This document shows, piece by piece, positions 48,632 to 61,500 of a stretch of DNA of 64,000 bases. The notes beneath the pieces were generated by a model, which did no database searches, was not told where the DNA came from, and saw only the letters and a program-made list of their open reading frames with translations. Source of the stretch: Chrysomallon squamiferum. Its lineage: Eukaryota > Mollusca > Gastropoda > Neomphalida > Peltospiridae. Position 1 is the stretch's first letter, and every line of letters starts with the position of its first letter. Made by a program: the position numbers and the translations under genes. The stretch covers positions 15,189,476-15,253,475 of the forward strand of contig CM022665.1 in NCBI GenBank assembly GCA_012295275.1. Direction: 5' to 3'.

Positions 48632-50537
48632 TATGTTTCAATGTTTGGTACATTCTTTAAGAAAATGATAACAGCGGAAATGTTGATGTATCTGCAAGGT
48701 TTTATCTTGCTCTGAGGTATGATTCTTATTATTTCAAATACATTGTCTTAAAACTGACTTTCAACTGTTCAAATAATGCATGCAGTCTAATAACAACATT
48801 TGCTCTTGGCTGTTTCATTAAAATTGTCAAATAAATAATTTATCTTTTATATACATGTACGTGCATGTGTGTTCATAGTAGTAATATAAACAGTGTGTGT
48901 GTGTGTGTGTGTGGTTTTATTAAAGTAATAATAGCATCAAGATCAGTTCTTTTAGTGTAATAAAAATTATAATAAAATTTTTGTATGCATGTAATTTGTG
49001 TTTGTGTAAGTGTGTGTGCATGTAAGTAATTTATAAATTACATTCATACAAAAAATGTATTGCAGTGTGGATGAAAATGTTTATTTTATTAAAATGGCTA
49101 GTTATAGATAAATATATCATTGCAGTTATAAATGTACACTATCTTTGAAAAACTTCTGTATCAAAATTATACAAAAGATGGTTATTAAGTTTCATATCAA
49201 AATAATATTCTGTGATATAAATAGTAAAATAAATCAGATTATTAAATTTCATATTAAAATAAAATTATTTAGCAAAAATAGTAAAGAAAATGAAAATTAA
49301 AAAAAATAAAATTAACATTGGGCTTGTTTAAAAACAGATTTGCTACCTGTGAAAAGTAATGTGTTACAGTTATATAACAATTTATAAACCATTGCATTAA
49401 GTCTTACCTTGTTTTTAAGTTCCTTGATTTTTAGAAATTTGAATGGAAAGAAATTTATATTGAATTTGAAGAAATACTGATGTTGTCAATAAGTTTGTGT
49501 GTACATGTATGTTTTTTGTTTTGTTTTGTAAATGTAGATGTGCATGCATGCATTTCTTTCTGAATGCATTTGTGGATATCAGTGTGTGATTGTGCAGAGG
49601 TGTATATGGGCCTATATATAAACTGATACATGAACCTTTACCAGTAGCATCACAGTTTTCATTAAATGTCTGTTTCAAAATTCGCTTTTTCTATTAACCA
49701 CAAAACACAATTACTCCAGTTGAAACAAGCTGATCAAAATATTCTTCATGATGTTACATGAGTTTCTAGAAATGTTTAAGCATTCCAGTGTTGCTGCTTG
49801 TTACATGAAACAGTTTAGATTATTCTTTATTGCTTGATCACAAAAAGCCAGTGTTATTGTACAGTTTATTATTTGGTTATCTTGGAAGTTATGTTACTAT
49901 TTTAATTTAAAAAAATAAATAAATAAATAAATGAAATGTTCTTTATTGTTATTGTGATCTCTGATTTTGTGATAGAGGTGCATTTTTTTTTTTTTTAAAT
50001 GTTATTATCAATTATTTTATGTATTGTTTTTATTAATGTATATTAATTTTTTATTGCAGTATGTCTTTTTTTTTTTTGTTTCTTCAAATGTGTTGTATTT
50101 TTCCTTCTTTTCTTCCTTATCTATAATGTTGACTGATTATAAGTTTTGAAACAATATTAAAACATGGAAAAATTAGTATTCTTGAATTTTGCAAATCTTT
50201 GTTTATTCTAGTTGACAAGTCACTGTTGTCAGGCAATTCAGAATAAATGAGTTGAAATGGTTAAAAAGAATTTGTGTTTGTTTTATTTTTTAAATTATAA
50301 ACAGATAAATATGAGATGTGAATTTGTTTTATATTTCAGATGTGAAATTGTTAAAATTACATTCAGTTTCATTTTTTAAATGTGAATGTTCAGTTTTTAA
50401 TGAAACTGTTTAAGACCGTTTTTAAATAATTGTTGTATATCCAAATAATCACTTTGGTGGTTGAGGTACAATGTTTGCATAACAAATTTTTAATTGATGT
50501 CAAAAATAATAAATAAATAAATAAATAATAATAAATA

Positions 50538-50678
50538 TTGGGTTGGAACAAATGTTTGTAGCATTTTTCACAAAGTAGTGTTTCAGCATATTTCACACAA
50601 GTAAAATATGACATATTTTGAAATGTGAACAAAATATCTAAATACTTAAAAAAACTATGAACTTTTGTTCCAGTCCAA
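50538..50678. mobile_element. Mariner-like MITE (141 bp)
   Basis: The inverted ends are TTGGGTTGGAACAAATGTTT and, reversed, TTGGACTGGAACAAAAGTTC. They are flanked by TA at 50536-50537 and 50679-50680. The size, TA target site and TTGG-start termini fit a non-autonomous mariner element. It has no coding content. Confidence 0.8.
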
Positions 50679-51074
50679 TAAATTATTAAGAAATAATAAT
50701 AATAATAATAATGGAAAACCACCAACAACAAAGTTAGAATTTTCATATTTTTATTTGTAAAACTGTTTAAGCTGGATCAACATTGTGATTATATTCTTTA
50801 AGATTATAAAATGTATATTAGATTTTAATCTTGCTCACAAAGAAAATAATCAATGAAATGATTATTTTAAAAACATATTTAATAAATATAAACAACAAAT
50901 TCAGACAGGCAATTGTAAAACTTAATGTTAGGTATCCAAAAGATTGGAATATTTTCCAAGATTAATATAGATACAGATACGGATAGATATATAGATCAAA
51001 TTTATTTTAGCAATGTGTATTTGTGGTTGTCCTGTTTTCTTTTTTCCTTGTTTTTATTTGTTTATTTATTTAAC

Positions 51075-51310
51075 GGCAACAGTTTTAAAATGTGTTCTCT
51101 CATTTCATAGAAAATCTCTAAATGTTTCTTCACCAGTTTCAAAATTTATTCTTTCATTTCTCAGTGACAAATTCAAAAAATGTACTTTCACATCTGAGGA
51201 ATTTCAAACTGTGTTCCTTTACTTTTGAGTAACAAGTTCAAAGTATGTTCCTTCACTTCAGAGAAAGGATATTGAAGTGCATTCTTTCACTTCTGAGAAA
51301 CAATTCACAC
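51075..51310. repeat. Diverged tandem repeat (~45-nt unit)
   Basis: About five units share the core TGTTCTTTCACTTCTGAGAA followed by AAATTCAAA. An accidental open frame (51013-51228) runs through part of it, which I do not regard as a gene. Confidence 0.65.
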
Positions 51311-51894
51311 CAATCTTGAAATACATGCTATGTAGGTTATATATAACTTCGGGAACAACAGGAGTCTATAAACAGTAATTTCACTCTATGTCAAATCTAT
51401 AAAAATAAAACCAACTTAGAGTTACACTTACTACACTTGAAAAAACTATAAATCAGTTTCAAATTAATTTACATTAAACTTGCTAAACTATCAAATCAAA
51501 CAAAACAATTTATTTGTGGTCCAAATCTTGTAAAACAATATCCAAAAATTTATTTTAAAATATATAACCCAAATTTCTAAGTCTTACAGAAGGATTTAAT
51601 AAGATAAACTAACAATGACTTTCCTAGATGACAACATATTACAAAATAAACAGATCAATTAATAATCACAATACCAGACTTCAAAAAGTTACAAGGAAGA
51701 TTAAAAATCAATGTTTTATTATTATGTGTTAGTCTTTTAGAAAAATCTAAGAACTTAGGCTACAATTTGAGTAAAGTTTCCTACAGATTCTGGTTGTGAA
51801 GAAGGGTTAAAAAACAACATTACATTTACTTGTATATAATTAAACTGACATCTGAGAAAGGAATTTAACATGATTACTTAGTGATTTTGTTAGT

Positions 51895-52415
51895 TGTCCA
51901 AGTCTGTAAAAAATATTTTAGACTGTAATGTTATTTCATTAGAGATTCAAGTCACTTTTTCTGATAAATTTACAGGGTTTATTATTATTATTATTACTGT
52001 TGTTATTATTGTTATTGTTATTATTATTAAAAAAGATTTCAATTGCAAGACCTTTCCAGATCCTATTGTTATTTCATTAGATTTCAAGTTTTACTATTTC
52101 AGCTGATAGACATTTAATTAGTTGCCCAAAGGTTAGAAAACAATTTGATATCTTAATCTTATTTCATTAAATATATGATTTCTGATAAATTCATGGTGTT
52201 TTTTTTTTTTTTTTTTTAGTTGTTAAAGCCTAACAAAACATTTCCGATCCTAAGATCATTTCATTAAATGTTCAAAGCCAGCAAAATATTTCTGACCTTG
52301 TTTCATTAGATATACAAATCTTATTATTTAATATAAATTTACAATGGTTTTCTTAATTTAGAAAACCTAACAAAACATTTCTGCTCCAAATGTTATTTCA
52401 TTAAATGTTCAAGCC
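51895..52415. repeat. Diverged tandem repeat near 3' end of membrane-protein gene
   Basis: A core of AACAAAACATTTCTGATCC, then TTATTTCATTAAATGTTCAAG recurs about five times at roughly 100-nt intervals (near 51930, 52060, 52150, 52250, 52380). It probably lies in the 3' UTR of the minus-strand gene. Confidence 0.6.
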
Positions 52416-52524
52416 CAACAATTTAAGACAAGTTCAGTGGAAATTTCTTCTCCATCCAAGTCTTACAAAATTAACACGAGTAAGCTAAACAGCTGTTATT
52501 TTTCAAATTCTATCTCTGTCTGCG

Positions 52525-55500
52525 TCAACTGTCAGGATGTTCCACACCATAGGGTATCATTGGCAGTTTAGCTATCATTAACCACACGCCAGATATGAGA
52601 CCAGTTGAGGCGAGGGACCATGTTGTGTACGTGCTGGCTACGAGATAGAGTACAGTGTTGAGAGGAACAGTGAAAACCACAGCCTTTTCTGAGAGTATTT
52701 CATCCTTCCACAACACTCCCCATAACACAACGTACACAGGAATTGTGATAATGATGATGAAGATTTCGCTAAGTCCAAGCAGTATTGTGAAGAAGCCGGT
52801 GTTGGTGATGATGATGTTTCTGCAAATGGAGGCGACGGTTAACACACACACTGAAGACAGAATGGTTGGAGTCATGTGGTTGTTTTCATTGAGGTTGTGG
52901 AACAGTCTCTTGTCATTCTGAAGACAAAAGAGAATCAGGCTCGAAGCACAGCACTGAAAAATATAAAATATAATAAAATATGAAATTAAAATACAGTGGC
53001 AAAATATGAAATAATATATGTTTGGTTTTATGTAAAATAATATAATGAAAACATAGTAGTAAAATTGAAATAACATATGTATAAAATAATATAATTAAAA
53101 CATAATAGTAAAATTGGAAATAATATATATTTAGTTTAATATAAAATAATATGATCAAAACAGCAGTAAAAGTTGAAATGAAACTAATGCTTGATTTTTA
53201 CCTGGCAAAAACATAATCATTTACCTACACATCTACATTCATCTATCTAAACATACATTATGTAAGTCTATATTTATACTGAATCATATCTCAGCACTTG
53301 TCTACACAAATAACAATTAATGACATATTTATATCTGAAACAACACACATTATAAACAGGTAACAATATAATAATATTTACCCATATCTCAACATTTAAC
53401 TATATATTAATACTCCCCAATTTATCAGAGCTTATCCACATATCAACAATTAACTATATATTAATACATACTTGTGTAACAAAGATTGCCCACATATTAA
53501 TCACATGTTAATACTCAAATGCATATTAACATCAACAGTTAACCACACATTAATTACTATTCACCTACATATCAACAGTTAACTGTATATTAAAACATAT
53601 CCATGTAACAGAAGTTACGCACGTATAAATATCAACAGCTAACCATACATAAACACTCACCCACATATCATGAAGAAAGCCTTCAGGGCCCTGTGTACAA
53701 GCCAACAAAAATGCTGAGACTGTTGATATGTTTGCCAGTAAAGGAATAATGGAAACATTTTTTTCTTCTTTAGGTCTTGTTAGTGGCAAATTGTTAGCAC
53801 CCTGAAAAATATTTAACAATTTATTTAATCAACAAACTTATAGGATAATAATTAAAGATAATTTTTAGTTAATAATTATTAAAACCATTTAATTAATTAC
53901 AAATTACAGGCTGAAGATCCCTTATATGAAACTCTGAAATCACAAAAACCCTGAAATCCGAAACTGTTTCTGGGCAATGGAAATATAATATTTTAGTTTT
54001 CAGACTGTTTTGCATACACAAGCATGTTTTATCAAAAATGTTATATAAAATATCATGCAGACTATCTGGGTAAGAAATAAAAACTAAATGTGTATTTAAA
54101 CTTAGTTCCTTTTCTCAGGGGATCTCCCAACATTCCAAAATCTGAAAATGTCTGAAATCCTAAATATTTCCAGTCCCTAGAATTCTTGGATAAAGGATAT
54201 ATTTAATATATATCATTTGATAAATGATATTAATCTGTGAAATGCTGATCAGCTATGTTAAAAGTCCTAGTACACTGTTGTCTTAGATATTCCATATATT
54301 TTAGTAACAATGGTAAACAAGATGTTTTGTAATTTATGTTTTTATTTTGATATCACTTGATTTGATCCTTTGTACTTTGTTTTTTATTTACTATTATTAT
54401 TTTTAAGGTCATCATCATCATCATTATAATCATCATATCCCTCTATTATTATTAATATCTTTCTCATTATTATTGTATTTTCTGGTATTTATTGCTATTA
54501 TTAATATTATTCTAGTATTATTATTATTATTTATTTATTTATAAATGTGACTCACCTTTTTAAATGATAACATTTTGAGAACAATACTTGCACAGGCTGT
54601 GGTTATTACAGCAGTCTTTAAAACAGGAAGTGATGTCACAGTAGGCATAGGATCCATGAAGGTTATATCAAGCACGAGCAAAGCAAAAAATGATAATCCC
54701 AGAGAAAGATATCTGCAAAACATTAATTTTTCACATGTTCTTTATCAGAATGGTTATCATTTAGCCAAATTCATGTACTATTGATTACAAAAGGTTTAAT
54801 GATGGGTGGAACTCAAAAGTAAAACTCCTTTACTGAGCTATTAAAATCACTGAATTAATTTGTCTGAGATGTAACTATCTGGCTTTTCCCAATCCAACCA
54901 ATGCCTTTTTAATCAAAGGTTTTGGCATCAACATTCCTTTCTGTGGGAAATATATAAACAAAAGATCCCTTGCTGCAGATTCACAAGATTAATGCACTCA
55001 GTGACCAGCAGTGAATTTTCTTTCTGATATCACCATCTTGTACAGCTTATGTTTAGAAAAAATAATAATACCGAAGAGTTGTTGGAACACAATTACTTGA
55101 TTAGCTCCCAATATGATATCAAAAGGTAACAATTATTTCAGTGTTTGCGGTTCTTAAAAATGTATCAAAATCTTACACTTGTTTAATGGTTCGTTCCAGG
55201 ATGTGTGAAAGTGATTCTGCTTTGAAGTAGATGATGAACAGCAGCAGCAAAGCACTGATGATGATTGTGTAGAAAACAACATGCCACACTGAAGGAATAA
55301 ATCCATACATCTGAAAATTAAGGAATCATTTTTCAAATTAAACTTAGCAAAAGAGAAATTGTTATTATTTTAATGTAACAATAACAACAACAAAAACCCA
55401 CCAAAAAACAAAAATTTAATGAAAAATCTCAACAAATGTTAACAACAAGAAACCATTAATATTTATATCTCAATAATGTGAACTTTTTAATAATCAAATC

Positions 55501-58500
55501 CTTACAACAAGAAATCTGTAATATTTAAAACTGAAGAAGAATGAGAAATCTCATAAACTGAATAATATAACCAAAAGTTGATTTCAGCATGTTTAACTTC
55601 TTGATATATTTGATTGTTTGTGGAAAACTATTTTTACAGATTTCCCTTTTTGAACTATTTTGGGGAAATACTTCTAACTTTTTTTTCCTTCTTCTTTTTT
55701 TAAAAATAATTATCAGTGTTTGACCATCAGTCTCATTAGTAGATCAGATATATATTTAGTTTTGGGAAATTTATTTTTAAATGTCTGTGAAATATCATTA
55801 AACAAACTCCTATATACTAATAAAAAAGTTTTACATACTTTTTTTTCACTAAAAATATATATATTTAAATAAACAATAATTTTTAAAAATTGGAAAATAT
55901 CTAAAACTATACCTGCATAACAAAAGAGTAACCAGAACAGAATCCAGCAGTAAAAGAGGTAACAAAAATGGAGGCAGTTGTCATAGTAATGTTACTGGAT
56001 ACAATGGCAGCCAGAACAAGAAAACTTATTATTTGACCCCACTGGAATAATGATGATCTGGATAAAAAATTTGAAGATGATGATAATAATAATAATAAAT
56101 TTAAATTAAAAAATAAATAAATAAACAATGTAATTTGTCAACATAAATTCATACTAAAGGCAAAAACATACTGAAAGTAGATTTATCCAATTTTTAGTTA
56201 TTTTTATTTTTATTTATCAGTTTATTTATTTTATGTGGTAGTTACATAAGAAAATATGTATCAAAATCATAGGTTTAACTTTAAACCTTTAACATATGTA
56301 ACAACTTAAAAATCACAGACTACTGTGGACAAAATAAGGTCAGCAAAAAATAAGAATATTAACAAAAAAAAAAAAAAAATAACAAATTTCTCAGAGAACT
56401 AAAATATTTCTTGTCAATATTCATGAGTTTGTGTTTTTTTCATTATTTTTAAATGAACCCTCTCTCACTTTTTCTAACTTTGACTGAGTTTTATTTAAGT
56501 CAACTTACAGAGTAAGTGTAAGGTCTGGATGAATGCCAAGCACACACACGCCTGCCAGTAACATGAGCAGAGTAAATCCTTTTATATCTGCAGAAGATGA
56601 TGGGTGAATCTGCGACATAGGTATTGTTACAAGTCCCCCTGTGATGAACCAAACACCTAAATAAAAATTTTTAAAAAAAAGTTTAAAAAAAAAAAAAATT
56701 AATGTAAAAATAAAACATTATAATAATAATCCCCACCAAAAAAGAATAAAAAAAACATAAATAACTAAATAAATAAAAAAATATATATATAATAAAATTT
56801 AAAAAAATAAATAAATATTAAAAAAACCTTACAGAAGTTGTTTACCAGAATTTAAGTAAAACTAATATTAAAATCTGGTTTACTGTTATTTTTGCTGTTC
56901 ACTTATAAACCAAATATATAACTAAAAAATAAATAAATAAACATAAAATAAACTATACAGAAGTTGTGTGCATTATAATATAAATCTAAGTAAAAACAAA
57001 GTTAAAATTACATACAAGTTGAAACAGTAGTTTATACCTAAATAAAAGAAGTGTTGAAATAAAACAAAATAAAACATAGATCTGATTAAATGTAAAATAT
57101 TAGCATGGAAATGCAAAATTTATAAATAAATAAAAATAAACTAAATAAAATGGACAAGTATTTGTAGACTAGAATTATTATGATAATATACTTTATCATT
57201 TTGCTCTACTATTGGAAAGTGTGTTATAATAAAGTTCTTACCAATCAAATCTATAACAGTAGACTTTTGATTCCACAGATTCTGGCAGATAAGTGAGATG
57301 ACAGGATAAGTATTAAGAGCAAGTGACAACAGCAACAATCCAACACTGGTAAAGACCTGAAACAAAACATTAAATACTTCTGTAATTAATTGTGTGTGTG
57401 TAAAAACTGTCCACATAAAATTCAAAATGTTTTACCTCTTTTTAAATAATTATTCATTCTGATATTTTTGAAGTTAAAGGCACATTAAAGGCACTTTCTT
57501 GATTAACTAAAAACAAAATATTTTTTTTTACATTTACTTTTTTAAAAACAGCACTTACACTTTCAATCAATTTTAAAAACCTTTTTCAAATCAATTTTAT
57601 CACATTACAATTAGAAATAAAACATTTTCTCTTACCTTTTTTGGTGAAATTTCTGTCTTTGACTCATAAACATATGATTTAAGAACAATACAAATGAAGA
57701 AAAATAGACATATGCAGTTGATTAGAGTTATCTTCTCCTGTGATGTAGAAATTTCCGGAATAAGAATGGTTGTCACTTTGACCAGGTGTACTGAGGAGCT
57801 GAGCAGAACCGCTCTCGTTGATATTTTCTCAGATATTTTTAATCTACAAACAAAACAATTATTACATATTTATATATCAAACTAGCTGAAACAATTGTCT
57901 CTTTGGAAAAAAATCTGAAAAGTACGTATGAATTATATATGTAACTGTATGTTTATACACACTACATATAGAATATAGAATAACAGAGATAAACCTCAAT
58001 TTAATAATTTAGTGTAAAATTAAAATGAATTATTTTATGGTCTTACATTCGAGGACTATCATAAAATACTGTGTGAGCATAATACTAAAAACAAAAAATA
58101 CAAAAAAAATTAATGCACAAAATAGTACTTTTTATTTTTGATGATAATTTCTATAAAACATATGATGTAAAGATTTACCTGTATTAATCATAATAATATG
58201 AGATATACACAGTCAATTTACCTGTACAGCATATATGTTGCTAGGATACCAGTAGTGACTGATATGGAGATGCTGCAAAGACCAGAATGTAGCAGTGCCA
58301 GTTCACAGAAAACAAGAACTAAAACATCAAAATATTAAATTTTAGTATTTTCATCAATACATATTTTCTTTATATTTTCATAAATAAATATTTTCTTAAC
58401 ATTTTCATAAATAAATATTTTCTTAACAGTTTCATGAATAAATGTTTTCTTAATATTTTTCTATAGTAAACATGAAGATGTTTCAATAAAAGTCTTTGTA

Positions 58501-61500
58501 TGTGTGTGTGTGTGTTTGATCACTGATGGTCACACTTCTGTAGATGTATAATTTAAATATGGTTAACTTGAAACATTTCAAGTTGATAGGCTTATTTTAG
58601 CTAATTTGTAACCAAAAGATCTGTCAGTAATTTTATAATAAAATCTTGAAACAAACCCCCCAAAAAACACAATTATGACATTTATCATTATAAATATATT
58701 AATTCTTTTGAAAAAAAAGTGGTAAACTTATATATTAATAATCAATATATATAAAGTAAATAAAAAAAATATATATTACTACCCCAAAAAACCAAATACT
58801 ATTCCTCTTGATGCCCACCTCAGAAAAAAAAAAGAGGATAAATTTGTTTCCTGAATAAATACATCTTTTTTCATCATATGTAACACCAGAAACTGTTGAA
58901 ATTCACAAGTGTATTGTTTAGTAAATTTTAATATCGCAAAGATTATGAAGAATTTTAACTAATTATTTCAGTTAAAGAAAATGTTTAAATTGTTCAAATC
59001 CACAATATAGTCATAAGATACTTAACGAATAATTTTGACTAATTATGCAAGTGAAAGATACTGTTTAAATTCCTGACATCCACAATATATTCATCAGTAT
59101 TTAATATACAATTTTAACTGATAATGTAAGTAAAAGATGATATTTACCTAATGATTGAATACACATAAGAAATCCAAGCAATTCACTACTTCCATGAGTA
59201 GCTACATAGAGACAGGCTATACACAACAAGAAGTTAAACATCAGCAGAGCAAAGAAAATGTTGATGTGAATGTTGTCTAGAAGATAGTATCTAATTATTG
59301 ATAAGGAATTTTCAACAGCATGATCAAAACTGTTAAATGGTTTCAGGTCTGTTATTTATTTATTTTTTTTACCTCCTAAAATGAGAGAGCAAACCCCAGC
59401 CACTAGTTTTACTGGAATATTTTGTACGTTCTTCCCAAGTGTTTGTGTGTGCATGTAACTAGACTGTGGTTTATTCTGAAACAAACAAAACTAGAATGGT
59501 GCAGTGTGACTAATGTGAACTTTATGATGATCATGACAAAGATGACGAAGAAGAAGAAGAAACAGTATACAGAGGTTATTAATATATATATATGACTGAA
59601 CAAAGGATACTCTAGCTGCCATGGTAATACAGACATCCAGTAGGAAAAAAGAACAGTGAGGCCCAGCATCAACACCAGAGAGCCCAGCTGAGTAAAATAA
59701 TAAAATAAAATAAAATACATGAATGATATTAATAATAATAATAATAATAATAATACCAACAAAAATATTAATAAATAAATAAATAAATAACACATAAATA
59801 TTAAAGTTAGTAACATGTTTAAGAAAACCAGTCATTATGCATGCTCATAAATATATATATATATATTTTTTTCTTTTTAGAAAAAATCCCCCTTTTTTTA
59901 TAAATTAAATATCATACATCATTTACAATATGGATCACAATAAGCTAAAGTAATACCCAGTATTTTTGGTGATTTAGGAACAAGCCAAGAACTGCAAAAG
60001 CTACAATACAGACTGGAAGCCATGATAGAAAATGTGATGAAAGATTGAGCTTCTGAAGAACAGGAAACAGCAACAGAGTGGCAACCATCCCACTGGTCCA
60101 TCGAATTCGGATTGCAATTGTGTACTCCCAGCCTATATACAGATTTTAAGATTTAAAAATTAACACCAATTTCAAAGTAATTACAAACCATAATTAACAA
60201 TTACATAATAACTGAAATTAGCCAAAATGTATTTTCATGATTCTGGGTCACTTAATTAACAATAATATAATTAGATGTTGTGTGTTTGTCTGGGCATATA
60301 ATAAAAATGTAAGATTTAATAAAAATAAGTAAAAGAATTATGAAATATTAGTAGAAATTAATATATTAATAATTACTTTTTAACAATCCTTAAACACAAA
60401 ATATTTATTATAACAAACATATACAAAAAACCAGTGAATATAATTACAGACATTTAATGAAGATACCGTGTATTTAGTATCTCCATCACAGAAGAGGGTA
60501 TAGTCTCTAATAGCAAATATTTGAACTGTGTTAAAAGTAGACAGTACCAAGCCACCATAAAGTACAGTGTCATACAATACATTAGAGATTCTGTTACAAT
60601 TTATTGTTATTACTAGAGCAATCACTAAGAGCAAGAGGATAAACAATATTGTATGTATTTATAAACATATATATGTTATTGCTGTTGTTGTTTGAATTTT
60701 ATTTTATTTTATTACAACATCATATATATATATAAAATAATAACAGGATAAAATGATAAAAATATTGTGCTGAATTCTGACCTGCATATTCAAAGAACTG
60801 TCTAATGCTTAGCAGGGTTGAAAGAAACAGACTAAGAGATACTGTAAACAAAAGCTGGATCTGAAAAAGAAACCAAATTTAACATTAAATAAAGAAAATG
60901 TCTACAGACCTCTAACAATTTTTATATAAAAATGTCATGGATCACTTTCTAAAGATCCTGGTATATACTGTATGAAATAAAAAAGACAGACACCAGAATT
61001 CATTTTCCTAAAAAATACATTTAATTGTTTTGCTTTCTAAGACAAACTTTCATCAAATTACTGAAGAATTTCCAAACACAAATGTATATATTGCAATATA
61101 TAATTTGCATATAAACATTCTCCTAAATATTTTTCTACACTAAACACTTTAGGCCAAATATACGACAGGTGATCATCTTAGCTGCATGTATGTCTTGAAT
61201 GCTGATAAAATCACACTTCTACACACTGGCTAAACACCTGGGTTTATTGTACAATATCAGATGATGAACATGTGCAACTTACACATGTTTTGAGATTTGA
61301 TTACTAAAACAGACACATCATATAGTTACAGGATAAACAGCTTTCATGAATTTAATCTTTTGATTTGAATTTGTCCACTAAATAACACATCTCAGTTTGT
61401 TATATTAAACCTAAGTGATACATGGAAAAGACTGTATGTAGCTAAATGGTAATGATAAACTAAACTTTTGGGTCAATGGATCAATCTCCATCAGTGCTCA

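Larger units (their letters stand above)
46141..52524. other. Intergenic region rich in repeats
   Basis: I recognise no gene between the USP47 poly(A) cluster and the stop codon of the minus-strand membrane-protein gene. Its 3' UTR must occupy the right-hand part. Contents are a 135-nt-unit repeat (47485-47945), poly-T and (ATTT)n/(ATT)n tracts at 48480-48631, (GT)n at 48894-48912, a mariner-like MITE (50538-50678), and two further diverged tandem repeats (51075-51310 and 51895-52415). Confidence 0.6.

Noticed and set aside
59571-59687. Ending the exon at CTAGA|GTATCC (after WQL)
   Set aside because: That donor leaves phase 2, and joining it to the next exon gives an immediate stop. A phase-0 donor (GTATAC, or GTATTA at 59630) is required, though which one is used is uncertain.
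60448-60624. Acceptor at GTAACAG giving frame ESLMYCMTLYFMV
   Set aside because: It yields a hydrophobic frame, but its only downstream donor leaves the wrong phase for the next exon. The upstream acceptor CTTGCTCTTAG gives frame VIALVITI...FNTVQIFAIRD and fits both neighbours.
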